Source of the DNA: Propionivibrio dicarboxylicus
GTDB taxonomy: Bacteria > Pseudomonadota > Gammaproteobacteria > Burkholderiales > Rhodocyclaceae
NCBI GenBank assembly: GCA_945902805.1
Contig: CAMDMZ010000040.1
Location: 1-40,096 of the forward strand
DNA: 40,096 bases
Reading direction: 5' to 3'
Positions 7,702 through 15,838 of this stretch are shown one piece after another; position 1 is the first letter of the stretch, and the number at the start of each line of letters is the position of its first letter. The notes under the pieces are model-generated. The model made no database searches, had not been told where the DNA came from, and saw only the letters and a list, made by a program, of their open reading frames with translations. The position numbers and the translations under genes are program-made.

Positions 7702-8172
7702 ATGTTTAACTACCACTACAAAATGACGCCCTGGATGGGCGCGCTGGAAGATAACCTTGATGTGTTGAATAAGCCGGCCGAAGAGAAAAGCCCCGCCGGG
7801 CCGGGAGGAACCGGTAACTATGGCGGCGACTGGGGCCGTGCGGCAACAATGGACCTGATCAAGAGCCGGATCAAGATCAAATCGCTCAACTTCATGCGCG
7901 GACGCACCTTCCTCAACAAGTTTCTCATCATCGACGAGGCACAGAACCTGACGCCGAAGCAGATGAAGACACTGATCACCCGCGCCGGTCCCGGCACCAA
8001 AGTGGTCTGTCTGGGCAACATCGCGCAGATCGACACGCCTTACCTGACCGAGGGATCGTCAGGTCTGACTTACGTCGTCGATCGCTTCAAAGGCTGGGCA
8101 CATTCAGGCCATGTCACGTTGCAACGCGGCGAGCGTTCACGTCTGGCTGATCACGCTGCTGAGGTGTTGTAA
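7702..8172 (+). pseudogene. phoH: 3' part of phoH (PhoH-type ATPase), truncated by the element
   Basis: The 156-residue frame starts MFNYHY, which is element-derived, and from KMTPWMGALEDNL onward is a clear PhoH C-terminal ATPase region: MRGRTFLNKFLIIDEAQNL holds the Walker B motif (residues about 66-84), followed by TLITRAGPGTKVVCLGN, QIDTPYLTEGSSGLTYVVDR and the Arg-finger-like QRGERSRLADHAAEVL end. A full PIN-PhoH protein has about 460 residues with an N-terminal PIN RNase domain and a Walker A loop; both are missing here. An AGGAG sequence at 7,686-7,690 in element DNA could still drive translation of the remnant, but without a P-loop it cannot bind ATP normally. It converges with dnaB downstream. 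Confidence 0.8.
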
Positions 8173-8225
8173 AACCGCCGCACCGCCAGTCCCGAAAAGA
8201 GGATTCCCTTCGATCAAGCCGACTC

Positions 8226-9644
8226 TTAATAGCTAGGGGCCGAGTAACCGCCTGAAGCGTGGTTCTGGAACTTGGTGTATTCACCCAGGAAGGTCAGGCG
8301 CACGGTGCCGGTCGGGCCGTTACGGTGTTTGCCGATGATCACCTCGGCGACACCTTTGTCCTGCGTATCCTGCTTGTAATATTCCTCGCGATACATCATC
8401 AGGATAATGTCAGCATCCTGCTCGATAGCGCCGGATTCGCGCAAGTCGCTCATCAATGGACGCTTGTCGGTCCGCTCTTCGACCTTACGCGACAACTGCG
8501 ACAAGGCAATGATCGGGACCTTCAATTCTTTCGCCAGCGCCTTCACCGAACGTGAAATTTCAGAAAGCTCGGTGGCTCGGTTTTCGTTGCCCTTGGTTGA
8601 TGTCATCAACTGCAGGTAGTCGATCACGATCAGACTCAAGCCGCCGCATTGGCGATACAAACGTCGCGCACGCGCCCGCAAGTCAGTGGCGTTGATCGCA
8701 CCGGTCTCGTCGATGTGTATCGGCGCCTCATGCAACTTGCCCAGCGCCATGGTCAGGCGCTCCCAGTCCTCATCAGTCAAGCGACCATTGCGCAGTTTGC
8801 CCTGATCAATTCGCCCCACTGACGAGAGAAAACGGGTAGCCAACTGCGGCCCCGACATTTCCAGACTGAAGATCGCTACCGGCAAACGTTGGTCGACCCC
8901 GATATGCTCGGCAATGTTCAGCGCAAAGGCTGTCTTGCCCATTGACGGCCGCCCCGCTACGACGATCATGTCGCCCGGCTGCAAACCTGACGTCATTTTG
9001 TCGAGATCGGTGAATCCGGTTGGCACGCCCGTGATATCGCTCTGGCTATCGCGCGCCAGCAGCGCCTCCATGTTCTGCACCACCTCACCCACCAGTGGCT
9101 GGATGGCGACAAAGCCCTGGGTATTGCGTGCGCCGGCTTCGGCAATCTCGAAAATTCGCCGCTCGGCCTCATCGAGCAAAGTTTTTACGTCACGACCCGC
9201 CGGATTGAGCGCCGAACCGGCGATTTCATCGCCGACGGTGACCAACTTCCGCAACACCGCACGCTCGCGCACAATCTCGGCATAGCGGCGAATATTGGCG
9301 GCGGAAGGTGTGGCGTTGGCGATTTCGGCCAGATAGGCGAGACCACCGGTTTGGTCGGTCTCGTTCGCTTGCTCGATGAGTTCGAAAACGGTGACCACGT
9401 CGGCCGGACGACCGGCCACGCACAGCTTGCCGATATAGCGGAAGATGCGGCGATGATCGTCGCGATAGAAGTCGCCTTCGCTCACCACATCGGCGATCCG
9501 ATCCCAGGCGTTGTTATCCAGCAGCAAACCACCCAGCAAGGATTGCTCGGCCTCAACCGAATGCGGCGGCAGTTTCAGCGCCGAGACTTGCGGGTCATTG
9601 CCCGACTGAGCGGACTGGGGATTGAAAGCACGAACCTGGGCCAT
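8226..9644 (-). CDS. dnaB: Replicative DNA helicase DnaB
   Basis: A 472-residue hexameric 5'-3' helicase of the replication fork. The N-terminal DnaB domain (about 25-130) begins LPPHSVEAEQSLLGGLLLDN; the RecA-like C-terminal domain (about 195-460) has Walker A GRPSMGKTAFALN, Walker B LSLIVIDYLQLM, the PIIALSQLSRKVEERTDKRP loop, DLRESGAIEQDADIILMMYR and the Arg finger region KHRNGPTGTV. The length is standard and there is no intein. The start at 9,644 has AGGAGACG just upstream. It lies downstream of rplI but is separated from it by a terminator and its own leader with DnaA-box-like repeats, so it probably has its own promoter. It converges with the phoH remnant. Confidence 0.98.
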   Translation of the reverse strand: MAQVRAFNPQSAQSGNDPQVSALKLPPHSVEAEQSLLGGLLLDNNAWDRIADVVSEGDFYRDDHRRIFRYIGKLCVAGRPADVVTVFELIEQANETDQTGGLAYLAEIANATPSAANIRRYAEIVRERAVLRKLVTVGDEIAGSALNPAGRDVKTLLDEAERRIFEIAEAGARNTQGFVAIQPLVGEVVQNMEALLARDSQSDITGVPTGFTDLDKMTSGLQPGDMIVVAGRPSMGKTAFALNIAEHIGVDQRLPVAIFSLEMSGPQLATRFLSSVGRIDQGKLRNGRLTDEDWERLTMALGKLHEAPIHIDETGAINATDLRARARRLYRQCGGLSLIVIDYLQLMTSTKGNENRATELSEISRSVKALAKELKVPIIALSQLSRKVEERTDKRPLMSDLRESGAIEQDADIILMMYREEYYKQDTQDKGVAEVIIGKHRNGPTGTVRLTFLGEYTKFQNHASGGYSAPSY

Positions 9645-9719
9645 TAAACGTCTCCTGCGACATCGTCTACAAGGGCCGGAAGTCTACTCTCCACCTGCTG
9701 CGCTGGTAAGTGAACAAGC

Positions 9720-9750
9720 TGTGGATATCCTTGGGATAAGTTGTGGATAT
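9720..9750. promoter_or_regulatory. Two DnaA-box-like repeats upstream of dnaB
   Basis: TGTGGATAT occurs at 9,720-9,728 and 9,742-9,750, each one base from the DnaA box TGTGGATAA; TTGGGATAA lies between them (9,731-9,739). They are 76-106 bp before the dnaB start, inside the leader. DnaA could regulate dnaB from here. The sequence match is seen, the role inferred. Confidence 0.4.
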
Positions 9751-9763
9751 CGTCGGCGAGGCA

Positions 9764-9805
9764 AAAAGAAACACGGGCCGCGATGCAAAGCACCGCAGCC
9801 CGTGT
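9764..9805 (-). terminator. Rho-independent terminator of the rpsF-rplI operon
   Basis: On the minus strand ACACGGGC pairs with GCCCGTGT (9,798-9,805 with 9,771-9,778) around a partly paired 19-base interior, followed directly by TTTCTTTTTG. It sits 27 bp after the rplI stop, so it ends the ribosomal protein transcript and isolates dnaB. Confidence 0.85.
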
Positions 9806-9832
9806 CGGTATTGCGTTCAGTTCGCTAACGTA

Positions 9833-10282
9833 TCAGTTCTCGCCGAGTACCGAAACGATAACGGTTGCAACAATTTCCGAATGCAGAGCGACCTTGATAT
9901 GCGTGTCGCCCACCGCCTTGATCGGGCCATCCGGCAGACGCAGCGACGAACGCTCGACAGCAAAGCCTTGCGCAATCAGCGCATCGGCGATGTCGAAGTT
10001 GCTGACGGAACCGAACAAACGACCATCGACACCCGCCTTGCGGCTGATTTGAACGGTGGTGCCTTCCAGCTTCTCGGCCAGGGCCTGAGCGGCGGCGAGC
10101 TTTTCGGCCTGAGCCTTTTCCAGTTCGACACGCTTCTCTTCGAAGAATGCACGATTGGCATCGGTGGCACGCTTGGCCTTGCCTTGCGGAATCAGGAAAT
10201 TACGGGCGTAGCCGTCCTTGACCTTGACCACGTCGCCGAGGTTGCCGAGGTTAACGACCTTTTCCATGAGAATGATTTGCAT
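9833..10282 (-). CDS. rplI: 50S ribosomal protein L9
   Basis: A 149-residue protein with the family signature at its N-terminus: [32 protein letters not shown] covers the 23S rRNA-binding domain (about 1-50), followed by the long central helix (about 50-75, rich in Glu, Lys and Ala) and the C-terminal domain starting near [21 protein letters not shown]9 binds near the base of the L1 stalk and limits frameshifting. It is the last gene of rpsF-priB-rpsR-rplI, 15 bp after rpsR, and is followed by a strong terminator. Confidence 0.98.
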   Translation of the reverse strand: MQIILMEKVVNLGNLGDVVKVKDGYARNFLIPQGKAKRATDANRAFFEEKRVELEKAQAEKLAAAQALAEKLEGTTVQISRKAGVDGRLFGSVSNFDIADALIAQGFAVERSSLRLPDGPIKAVGDTHIKVALHSEIVATVIVSVLGEN

Positions 10283-10297
10283 GGTCTATTTCCTCGC

Positions 10298-10576
10298 TTA
10301 TTGGTGCAGATCGGTGTAAGGCATCAGCGCCAGGAAACGTGCGCGCTTGATGGCCGTCGACAGCTGGCGCTGATAACCGGTACGGGTACCGGTGATGCGC
10401 GCGGGCATGATCTTGGCGTTCTCGGTGATGAAATCCTTGAGGATTTCAACGTCCTTATAATCGATCTCTTCGATCTTCTCTGCTGTAAAGCGGCAGAACT
10501 TGCGACGCTTGAACAGGCTACGACCCTTGTCGTCCTTCTTCTTACCCGCAAACTTGCTTTTCGGTTTGAAAGCCAT
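10298..10576 (-). CDS. rpsR: 30S ribosomal protein S18
   Basis: A 92-residue protein with the S18 core [20 protein letters not shown] (about 24-43), [20 protein letters not shown] (about 52-71) and [13 protein letters not shown] near the end. It binds 16S rRNA in the platform as a pair with S6, whose gene starts this operon. The N-terminal Lys-rich extension ([18 protein letters not shown]) is typical of beta/gammaproteobacteria. The start overlaps the priB frame end by 35 bases, suggesting coupled translation. Confidence 0.98.
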   Translation of the reverse strand: MAFKPKSKFAGKKKDDKGRSLFKRRKFCRFTAEKIEEIDYKDVEILKDFITENAKIMPARITGTRTGYQRQLSTAIKRARFLALMPYTDLHQ

Positions 10577-10850
10577 CTTGTGTTCCTTCCACGAATTCGA
10601 CTGTATTCACATGCAATATCGGGGTGCGTCGCTTGAGGCTGCGGGCGGCGAGGAATCCACCGACCACCAGACTATCGCCCACTTTTGCTGCGCCGAGCAG
10701 TTGCGCTGTTTGTCCCAGCGCGATGCAACTCATTTCGCAGTCCACCTGTCTTTCGCTTGCCGCTTCAAATTGTCTCGATGCATGGGCAAGGAGAAATTCG
10801 ACAACGGGAATCCCAGCAGGGGTGTAGCGGGTAACGCCTCGCTCAAGCAA
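10542..10850 (-). CDS. priB: Primosomal replication protein N (PriB)
   Basis: An OB-fold single-strand DNA-binding protein of the PriA-PriB-DnaT restart primosome, recognised from [21 protein letters not shown], the CEMSCIALG strand and HVNTVEF near the end, and from its fixed place between rpsF and rpsR. The earliest usual start codon is the TTG at 10,850, giving 102 residues. Homology appears to extend about 14 residues further upstream ([13 protein letters not shown]), back to the rpsF stop at 10,900, but that stretch contains no ATG, GTG or TTG, only ATC and CTG codons. The first OB-fold strand would be lost with the TTG start, so a noncanonical start is possible. Confidence 0.85.
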   Translation of the reverse strand: MLERGVTRYTPAGIPVVEFLLAHASRQFEAASERQVDCEMSCIALGQTAQLLGAAKVGDSLVVGGFLAARSLKRRTPILHVNTVEFVEGTQDGFQTEKQVCG

Positions 10851-10899
10851 TCGTCCCGACAGTTGCGTCAGGTTGATCGCCGGATTGGCGACCGATGCC

Positions 10900-11277
10900 T
10901 CAGGCGGCAGCCGGTGCCTCCACGCGGGCTTCGCCCTGCGGATTGATCGAGCGCGACTTCTCTTCCTTCATCATCGGCGAAGGAGTCGTCACAGCCTGTT
11001 TCATCTTGACCGTCAGGTGACGCAGCACAGCATCATTGAACTTGAAGGCGTGCTCCATCTCGACGAGGGTCTCGCCATCGCACTCGATGTTCATGAGCAC
11101 GTAATGCGCTTTGTGGACCTTCTGAATCGGGTAAGCCATCTGGCGACGGCCCCAGTCTTCGAGGCGATGGATCGCACCGTTGCGGCCGGTGACCAGCGTC
11201 TTGTAACGCTCGATCATGGCCGGGACCTGTTCCGACTGGTCCGGATGAACGATAAAAACGATTTCATAATGGCGCAT
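10900..11277 (-). CDS. rpsF: 30S ribosomal protein S6
   Basis: A 125-residue protein; the start at 11,277 ([19 protein letters not shown]) is chosen over longer frames because it matches the family N-terminus and has AAGGAG seven bases upstream. Core motifs follow: [20 protein letters not shown] (about 31-50), [11 protein letters not shown] and LRHLTVKM. S6 pairs with S18 on the 30S platform. The C-terminal tail after about 100 ([21 protein letters not shown] region) is a flexible, proline/alanine-ending extension as in many proteobacteria. First gene of rpsF-priB-rpsR-rplI; a TATAAT box lies 67 bp upstream. Confidence 0.97.
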   Translation of the reverse strand: MRHYEIVFIVHPDQSEQVPAMIERYKTLVTGRNGAIHRLEDWGRRQMAYPIQKVHKAHYVLMNIECDGETLVEMEHAFKFNDAVLRHLTVKMKQAVTTPSPMMKEEKSRSINPQGEARVEAPAAA

Positions 11278-11343
11278 GCAATCTCCTTGTGGGTTAATGC
11301 CCTCCCGCATGCGATTCGGGTTGAGCAAGGTGAAAAGCCGAAC

Positions 11344-11349
11344 ATTATA
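11344..11349 (-). promoter_or_regulatory. rpsF: -10 box (TATAAT) of the rpsF operon
   Basis: A perfect TATAAT reads on the minus strand 67 bp before the rpsF start. The -35 region at the expected distance (CGCCTG) is a poor match. The roughly 60-base leader could hold an S6:S18 autoregulatory structure, but I could not confirm the known motif by eye. Confidence 0.55.
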
Positions 11350-11401
11350 GCCCAGCCCGTCCGGATCAGGCGGAGAAAACCGCCGTATTACGTGGTCTTC
11401 T

Positions 11402-12622
11402 TCACAGCCGGAAGCGTTGCGCGGCCGCCGACAAACCGTGCGACAGGGTCTCCAGTTCATGCACGGCGGCGGCCGTTTGTTTGACTGCCGCCGTCGTTGC
11501 CCCGGCCATACTGGCAATCTCGTCCATGTGACAAACGACGGAGCTTGCCGCGACCGACTGGGCACGTGCGGCACCAACAATCAACCCGGCCTCAGCAACA
11601 GACTGCTGGACGGCCTGGTTGGAGTCGCCCAGGGCAATGGCCACCTCTTCGAGATGATCCTGACTGGTCGCCAGGGACTCCAACCCACGCTGGATCGCTT
11701 TTTCGACGTCACCAGAACGACTCCCCATGGTCTTGGTCACGGTATCGATTTGCGCGGCGGCAACCGCCGATTTTTCTGCCAACTTGCGCACTTCATCGGC
11801 CACCACGGCAAAGCCACGGCCTTGCTCGCCAGCGCGGGCAGCTTCAATGGCGGCATTCAACGCGAGCAGATTGGTCTGATCGGCGATGTCACGAACTTCA
11901 CGGGTCATGCTGGTAATGGCCTGCGTACTTTGAATGAATTCGGCCGCTTTGGAGGCAATCTCGCCTACCGTCTCTTCGACAGACGAAATCTCGCCGATCA
12001 GCTTCGACAGACTTTCATTCGCCGATTCGGTCTGCTTCATGCTGGCGGCGATCTGCTGGCCAACGTTTTCCGCGTTGTTACTGACTTGATGCAGCGTGTC
12101 TTCCAACTGTCCCAGCGTCGCTGTCGTGCTTTGCGCCGCACTGTTTTGCCGCACGGCACTATTCAAAATATCGTCGGTCATCGACCCGATCCGACTAATC
12201 GCCCCATCGAGGCTGCTGCTGGCGCCGGCAAGTTCGCCAACCGTCTGGCGCAAGCTTTGTTGCATGCCACTGATCGCCGCCGAGAGACTTTCCGTATCCC
12301 CTGGCTGCAGCTCAAGCCGAAAGGCGAGATCGCCGCCCGCAATACGCTTGACGGCATCGGACACATATTGCGGCTCGCCGCCAAGTAGCTTCAGAATCAT
12401 GCGCACCAGCATGACGAAGGCGGCAAGTCCGACGATAGACGCAATCAAACTGACACTGATCATCCACCAACGTGCGGAATCCGTCGAGACACGCAATTGT
12501 GGGCTGAGTAACGAGGCTTCATCGGCAAGCCGCATGAAGAAATAGAAGCTGGTGCCATTTGCCACCAACGTGGCCAAGGCCAGGATGCCTAAAACAGCGA
12601 GGATGCGATTGCGCAGAGACAT
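11402..12622 (-). CDS. Methyl-accepting chemotaxis protein with minimal periplasmic part
   Basis: A 406-residue chemoreceptor. Two membrane helices (about 8-30 and 52-77) enclose only about 20 periplasmic residues, so there is no ligand-binding domain. A HAMP domain follows (about 74-128), then a long coiled-coil signalling domain with the conserved hairpin tip [20 protein letters not shown] and [17 protein letters not shown] at about 255-290, which contacts CheA and CheW. It has no C-terminal CheR/CheB tether. Such receptors probably sense a membrane or cytoplasmic signal, or work through a partner. It is a single gene; a GGCGG-TTTTCT-CCGCC hairpin (11,369-11,384) lies just downstream without a T-run. 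Confidence 0.93.
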   Translation of the reverse strand: MSLRNRILAVLGILALATLVANGTSFYFFMRLADEASLLSPQLRVSTDSARWWMISVSLIASIVGLAAFVMLVRMILKLLGGEPQYVSDAVKRIAGGDLAFRLELQPGDTESLSAAISGMQQSLRQTVGELAGASSSLDGAISRIGSMTDDILNSAVRQNSAAQSTTATLGQLEDTLHQVSNNAENVGQQIAASMKQTESANESLSKLIGEISSVEETVGEIASKAAEFIQSTQAITSMTREVRDIADQTNLLALNAAIEAARAGEQGRGFAVVADEVRKLAEKSAVAAAQIDTVTKTMGSRSGDVEKAIQRGLESLATSQDHLEEVAIALGDSNQAVQQSVAEAGLIVGAARAQSVAASSVVCHMDEIASMAGATTAAVKQTAAAVHELETLSHGLSAAAQRFRL

Positions 12623-12709
12623 GTGGACACCCTTACAGCGGAAAGCCCTACTTTAGTAGCAATTTGAACCAAACAGAATCGTCTTATACAAAAGACTGCA
12701 GGATTCTCG

Positions 12710-13912
12710 CTATTCGGTGCGCAGTGCCTCGACAGGGTCCAGTCGCGCCGCGTTTCTGGCGGGCAACACGCCGGCCAACAGACCGATGCTCATGGCCAGC
12801 ACCTCCGCCAGAAGTACAAACGAAAGCGGCGTATGGACGGGCAGAGCAGGCAAGGCCAGCGTGATCAACTGTGCCAGCCCCATCCCCAGCACCAAACCGA
12901 TCAAGCCCCCAATCGCGGCCAGCGCCACCGCTTCGCCCAGAAACAAACCAAGTATCGTCCGCCGCCGCGCCCCCAGTGCCACCAGCAGACCGATCTCGTT
13001 GGTGCGCTCGGTCACCGCGATGGTCATGATGGTGACGATACCAACGCCACCGACCAGGAGCGAAATACCGCCCAATGCACCCACTGCCATAGTGAGCACG
13101 CCGAGAATATTGGAAAGCGTCGACAGCATTTCTTCCTGGCTGACTATCGTGAAGTCCTCCCGCCCGTGCCGCGCGATCATCAGGCTCTTGACGGCGACAA
13201 CCACGCTCGTCGCCGGCACGCCTTCAGCTGCCGCAACGTTGATCTCATTCACCCCGTCGCGATTAAACAGTTCTAGGGCTCGGGCGGCGGGGATGAAGGC
13301 GGAGTCGTCAAGGTCGATGCCAAGAAACTGACCCTTCGGCTCCATGACGCCGATGACACGAAATTGCAAAGTGCCGATGCGCAAACGCGCACCGAGGGCG
13401 TTTTCACTACCGAAGATCTCACGCTTCAGCGTGGCACCCAATACCACCAAGGCCCGCGCACTCGTCGCATCGTCCTCGGGCAGAAATTGTCCGCTGCGCA
13501 CCTTGCCCTTGAACACCAGCGGCATGGCCGGTCCAACGCCGAATACGGCGACACGCCGGGTCCGGCCGTTGCCCGCCACCTCGGCATTGCCATTGACGCT
13601 GGGCGTCACCGCGATGACATTCGGAATCCGTTTCAGCGCTTCGGCATCTTCCAGCGTAAGCGGTCGGGCACTGGATGGGAAGCCGGAAAGCGCCGCGCCG
13701 CCGGTCTTGGTCTTGCCCGGATGGACGCCCACCACGTTGGTGCCGAACTGACTGAATTCACCCAGCACATAACGGTGGATGCCTTCGCCAATGGAGGTCA
13801 GCAAAATGACTGCCGCGATACCGACAGCAATGCCGAGCAAGGTCAGGAAACTGCGCAGACGCTGACCGACAATGGCGCGCAGGGCTAGCTGGATGGCATC
13901 GGACCACAACAT
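12710..13912 (-). CDS. MacB-like ABC transporter permease (second permease)
   Basis: A 400-residue inner-membrane protein of the MacB/FtsX type VII transporter class. There is an N-terminal membrane helix (about 17-42, SFLTLLGIAVGIAAVILLTS), a large periplasmic MacB_PCD domain (about 45-250), then three C-terminal membrane helices of the FtsX domain (about 275-300, 325-350, 365-390) with RTNEIGLLVALGARRRTILG. It ends in the family signature PARNAARLDPVEALRTE. It starts two bases after the preceding permease gene and shares its architecture, so the pair probably forms a heterodimer with the upstream ATPase and adaptor. Transport works mechanically from the periplasm rather than by carrying substrate through the membrane; the substrate is unknown. 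Confidence 0.92.
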   Translation of the reverse strand: MLWSDAIQLALRAIVGQRLRSFLTLLGIAVGIAAVILLTSIGEGIHRYVLGEFSQFGTNVVGVHPGKTKTGGAALSGFPSSARPLTLEDAEALKRIPNVIAVTPSVNGNAEVAGNGRTRRVAVFGVGPAMPLVFKGKVRSGQFLPEDDATSARALVVLGATLKREIFGSENALGARLRIGTLQFRVIGVMEPKGQFLGIDLDDSAFIPAARALELFNRDGVNEINVAAAEGVPATSVVVAVKSLMIARHGREDFTIVSQEEMLSTLSNILGVLTMAVGALGGISLLVGGVGIVTIMTIAVTERTNEIGLLVALGARRRTILGLFLGEAVALAAIGGLIGLVLGMGLAQLITLALPALPVHTPLSFVLLAEVLAMSIGLLAGVLPARNAARLDPVEALRTE

Positions 13913-13914
13913 GG

Positions 13915-15123
13915 TCAGTGCTTCATCAAGGCTTGCACGGGATCAAGCTGCGCCGCACGACGCGCTGGCATGATGCCGAACAGCAAACCGGTCGACAGCG
14001 CCGTCGCCAGCGCTGCAATCACTGCCCAATTGGGCGGGTAGGCCGGAAACACGGGAAACGCCTGACGCAAAACGAAGGCACCCAATTCGCCGAGCAGATA
14101 ACCGCTGATCGCCCCGAACAGCGAGAGCATGGCGGCCTCGGCCAGAAAAGCCTGGCGGATGGTCGCGCCACGCGCGCCGAGGGCTTTCAGCAGACCAATC
14201 TCCGACGTGCGCTGGGTCACTGCCACCAGCATCACGTTCATCACCAGAATGCCGGCCACCGCCAGGCTGATCGCTGCAATCCCGGCGACGGCGGCGGTCA
14301 GTGCCCGCAACAGCTTGTCGAAAGTCGCCAGCACGGCATCCTGCGTGATCACGGTGACGTCTTCCTCACCGCTGTGGCGCGCCTTAAGAACGGCGGCGAC
14401 ATCACGCTTGGCTTCGGCAATGTGATTGCGACTACGCGCTTCAATCAGGACGCGGAACAGGGTGTTCGAGTTGAACAGCGCCTGCGCCAACGCCACCGGG
14501 ACAAAAACCACCTCGTCGGTATTCATCCCCAAGCCCTGCCCGGTCGACTTCAAGACACCGATCACCCTCACCCGCCGGTCGCCGATGCGCACGAATTGCC
14601 CGACGGCACTTTGCCCAGGAAACAGCTCGTCGCGCACTTTGGTGCCCAGGACCGCCACCGGCAAGGCTCGATTCCAATCTTCATCGGGCAGGAAACTTCC
14701 CTGCGCAATTTGCAGATTGCGGACGTCAATGTAAGTCGAGGCCACCCCGGCAATCACGCCTTCGCGCAAACGACCGCCAGCACTCACCTCCGAGGTACCG
14801 ACCGCCAGCGGGGCGACGCGACGCACCGACGGCAAGCGCTGCACGGCCAGCGCATCGTCGACGGTCAGATCGCGCGGCGTCCGCGTCACGGCGTTAGCGG
14901 GATTGAAGCCGCCGGTCGCCGAACGGCCGGGGACGACGATCACCAGATTGGTGCCAAGTGACGAAAACTGCGACACCACATAGCGCCGCGCGCCGTCTCC
15001 CAGCGCGGTCAGCACCACAACGGCAGCGACGCCAATCGCCATGGCGAGCACCGAGAGCGAAGTACGCAGCGGATAGCCGGTGGCGGCATCGCTGGCAAAA
15101 CGCAGAACGTCACGGAACCGCAT
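13915..15123 (-). CDS. MacB-like ABC transporter permease (first permease)
   Basis: A 402-residue paralogue of the next gene with the same layout: N-terminal helix (about 18-42, TSLSVLAMAIGVAAVVVLTA), periplasmic domain (about 45-255), and three C-terminal helices with RTSEIGLLKALGARGATIRQ, ending PARRAAQLDPVQALMKH. Neither permease carries an ATPase domain, unlike E. coli MacB where one polypeptide does both. The gene lies 10 bp after the ATPase gene and 2 bp before the second permease. The operon adaptor-ATPase-permease-permease suggests a tripartite efflux or export system that would need an outer membrane channel of the TolC type encoded elsewhere. Confidence 0.92.
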   Translation of the reverse strand: MRFRDVLRFASDAATGYPLRTSLSVLAMAIGVAAVVVLTALGDGARRYVVSQFSSLGTNLVIVVPGRSATGGFNPANAVTRTPRDLTVDDALAVQRLPSVRRVAPLAVGTSEVSAGGRLREGVIAGVASTYIDVRNLQIAQGSFLPDEDWNRALPVAVLGTKVRDELFPGQSAVGQFVRIGDRRVRVIGVLKSTGQGLGMNTDEVVFVPVALAQALFNSNTLFRVLIEARSRNHIAEAKRDVAAVLKARHSGEEDVTVITQDAVLATFDKLLRALTAAVAGIAAISLAVAGILVMNVMLVAVTQRTSEIGLLKALGARGATIRQAFLAEAAMLSLFGAISGYLLGELGAFVLRQAFPVFPAYPPNWAVIAALATALSTGLLFGIMPARRAAQLDPVQALMKH

Positions 15124-15133
15124 CAGCGTTGGC

Positions 15134-15835
15134 TCACGAAAAGTCGGTGCTGGCGGGACGGCGCTTATCGGACTGAAGATGGCCGTCTTCCATGACCAAC
15201 TGGCGCCCTGCCCGCTCGCCCAGCTTCGGATCGTGCGTAACGATGATCAGTGTCATACCACGCGCGTTCAGAGCCTCCAGCAGACTGATCACCTCGTCAC
15301 CGGTGGCCCGGTCGAGGTTGCCGGTTGGCTCGTCCGCCAGCAGCATGGCCGGTTGCATGATGGTGGCGCGGGCGATGGCCACGCGCTGACGTTGCCCACC
15401 GGAAAGCTGGTCCGGACGATGATCGGAACGCTGATCAAGACCAAAATCCTTCAACGCCTGTTTCACGCGGCGGTTGCGCTCGGCAGGCGCAATTCCCGCC
15501 AGCATCATGGGCAGGGCAATGTTCTCGGCCGCCGTCAGACGCGGCACCAGGTGGAAGCTCTGGAAGACGAAACCGATACGGGTGCTGCGCACCGCCGCCT
15601 GCTCATCCGGCGACAAGGTGGTAACGTCGCGCTCTTCCAGACGATACATGCCGGTATTGGGCCGATCGAGCAAGCCGAGCAAATTGAGCATGGTCGACTT
15701 GCCGGAACCGGATTGCCCCATGATGGCGACGTATTCGCCGGCCTCGATGCTCAGATTGATGCCCGCCAACGCGCGTACATCGACATCGCCGAGACGGAAA
15801 ACGCGCTCGATGCCCGTCAATTCGATCAGGGCCAT
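15134..15835 (-). CDS. MacB/LolD-type ABC transporter ATP-binding protein
   Basis: A 233-residue ATPase with Walker A GQSGSGKSTMLNLLG (about 40-54), Q-loop VFQSFHLVPRLTAAEN, signature LSGGQRQRVAIARA (about 143-156), Walker B MLLADEPTGNLD and H-loop LIIVTHDPK. It powers the two FtsX-type permeases encoded next. The last 10 residues (DKRRPASTDFS) are encoded by one copy of the dispersed 26-bp repeat, so the natural C-terminus may have been replaced by the repeat. It starts four bases after the adaptor gene stop. Confidence 0.95.
   Translation of the reverse strand: MALIELTGIERVFRLGDVDVRALAGINLSIEAGEYVAIMGQSGSGKSTMLNLLGLLDRPNTGMYRLEERDVTTLSPDEQAAVRSTRIGFVFQSFHLVPRLTAAENIALPMMLAGIAPAERNRRVKQALKDFGLDQRSDHRPDQLSGGQRQRVAIARATIMQPAMLLADEPTGNLDRATGDEVISLLEALNARGMTLIIVTHDPKLGERAGRQLVMEDGHLQSDKRRPASTDFS
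15139..15167 (-). repeat. Dispersed hairpin repeat, copy A (inside the ABC ATPase gene)
   Basis: Minus-strand sequence AGCGCCGTCCCGCCAGCACC followed by GACTTTT, matching the consensus GCGCCGTnCCGCCAGCrCC + GACTTTT. The stem GGTGC/GCGCT pairs with wobble. It encodes the C-terminal tail of the ATPase. Confidence 0.75.
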
Positions 15836-15838
15836 GAC

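Larger units (their letters stand above)
1..7721. mobile_element. Gamma-Mobile-Trio-like integrative element (right part), inserted in phoH
   Basis: The right end is placed at about 7,719-7,722, where homology to PhoH starts abruptly. The left end lies outside the window, because no 5' half of phoH is seen between base 1 and the trio. The core (1,777-7,501) is clearly more AT-rich than the flanking backbone, a sign of transfer. It carries three minus-strand genes in the order gmtY-gmtZ-gmtX with abutting or overlapping ends. DNA to the left (IHF-beta paralogue, zinc-ribbon protein, nuclease remnant) is GC-richer and could be cargo or an older island layer. The three-gene layout and protein sizes fit the published GMT elements; the identity is recalled from family knowledge, not from a search. 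A Tn554-like TnpABC trio is the main alternative. Confidence 0.6.

Noticed and set aside
7682-7721. A normal full-length start for phoH at 7,702
   Set aside because: The first six residues match nothing in PhoH and the PIN and Walker A parts are absent, so this is a junction frame, not a short family member.
8173-8225. CCGCCGCACCGCCAGTCCCG after the phoH stop as a sixth copy of the dispersed repeat
   Set aside because: Only the central GCCAG part matches; the arms and the GACTTTT tail do not.
9743-10636. 297-codon plus-strand frame across rplI and rpsR
   Set aside because: It is the antisense shadow of two highly conserved ribosomal protein genes.
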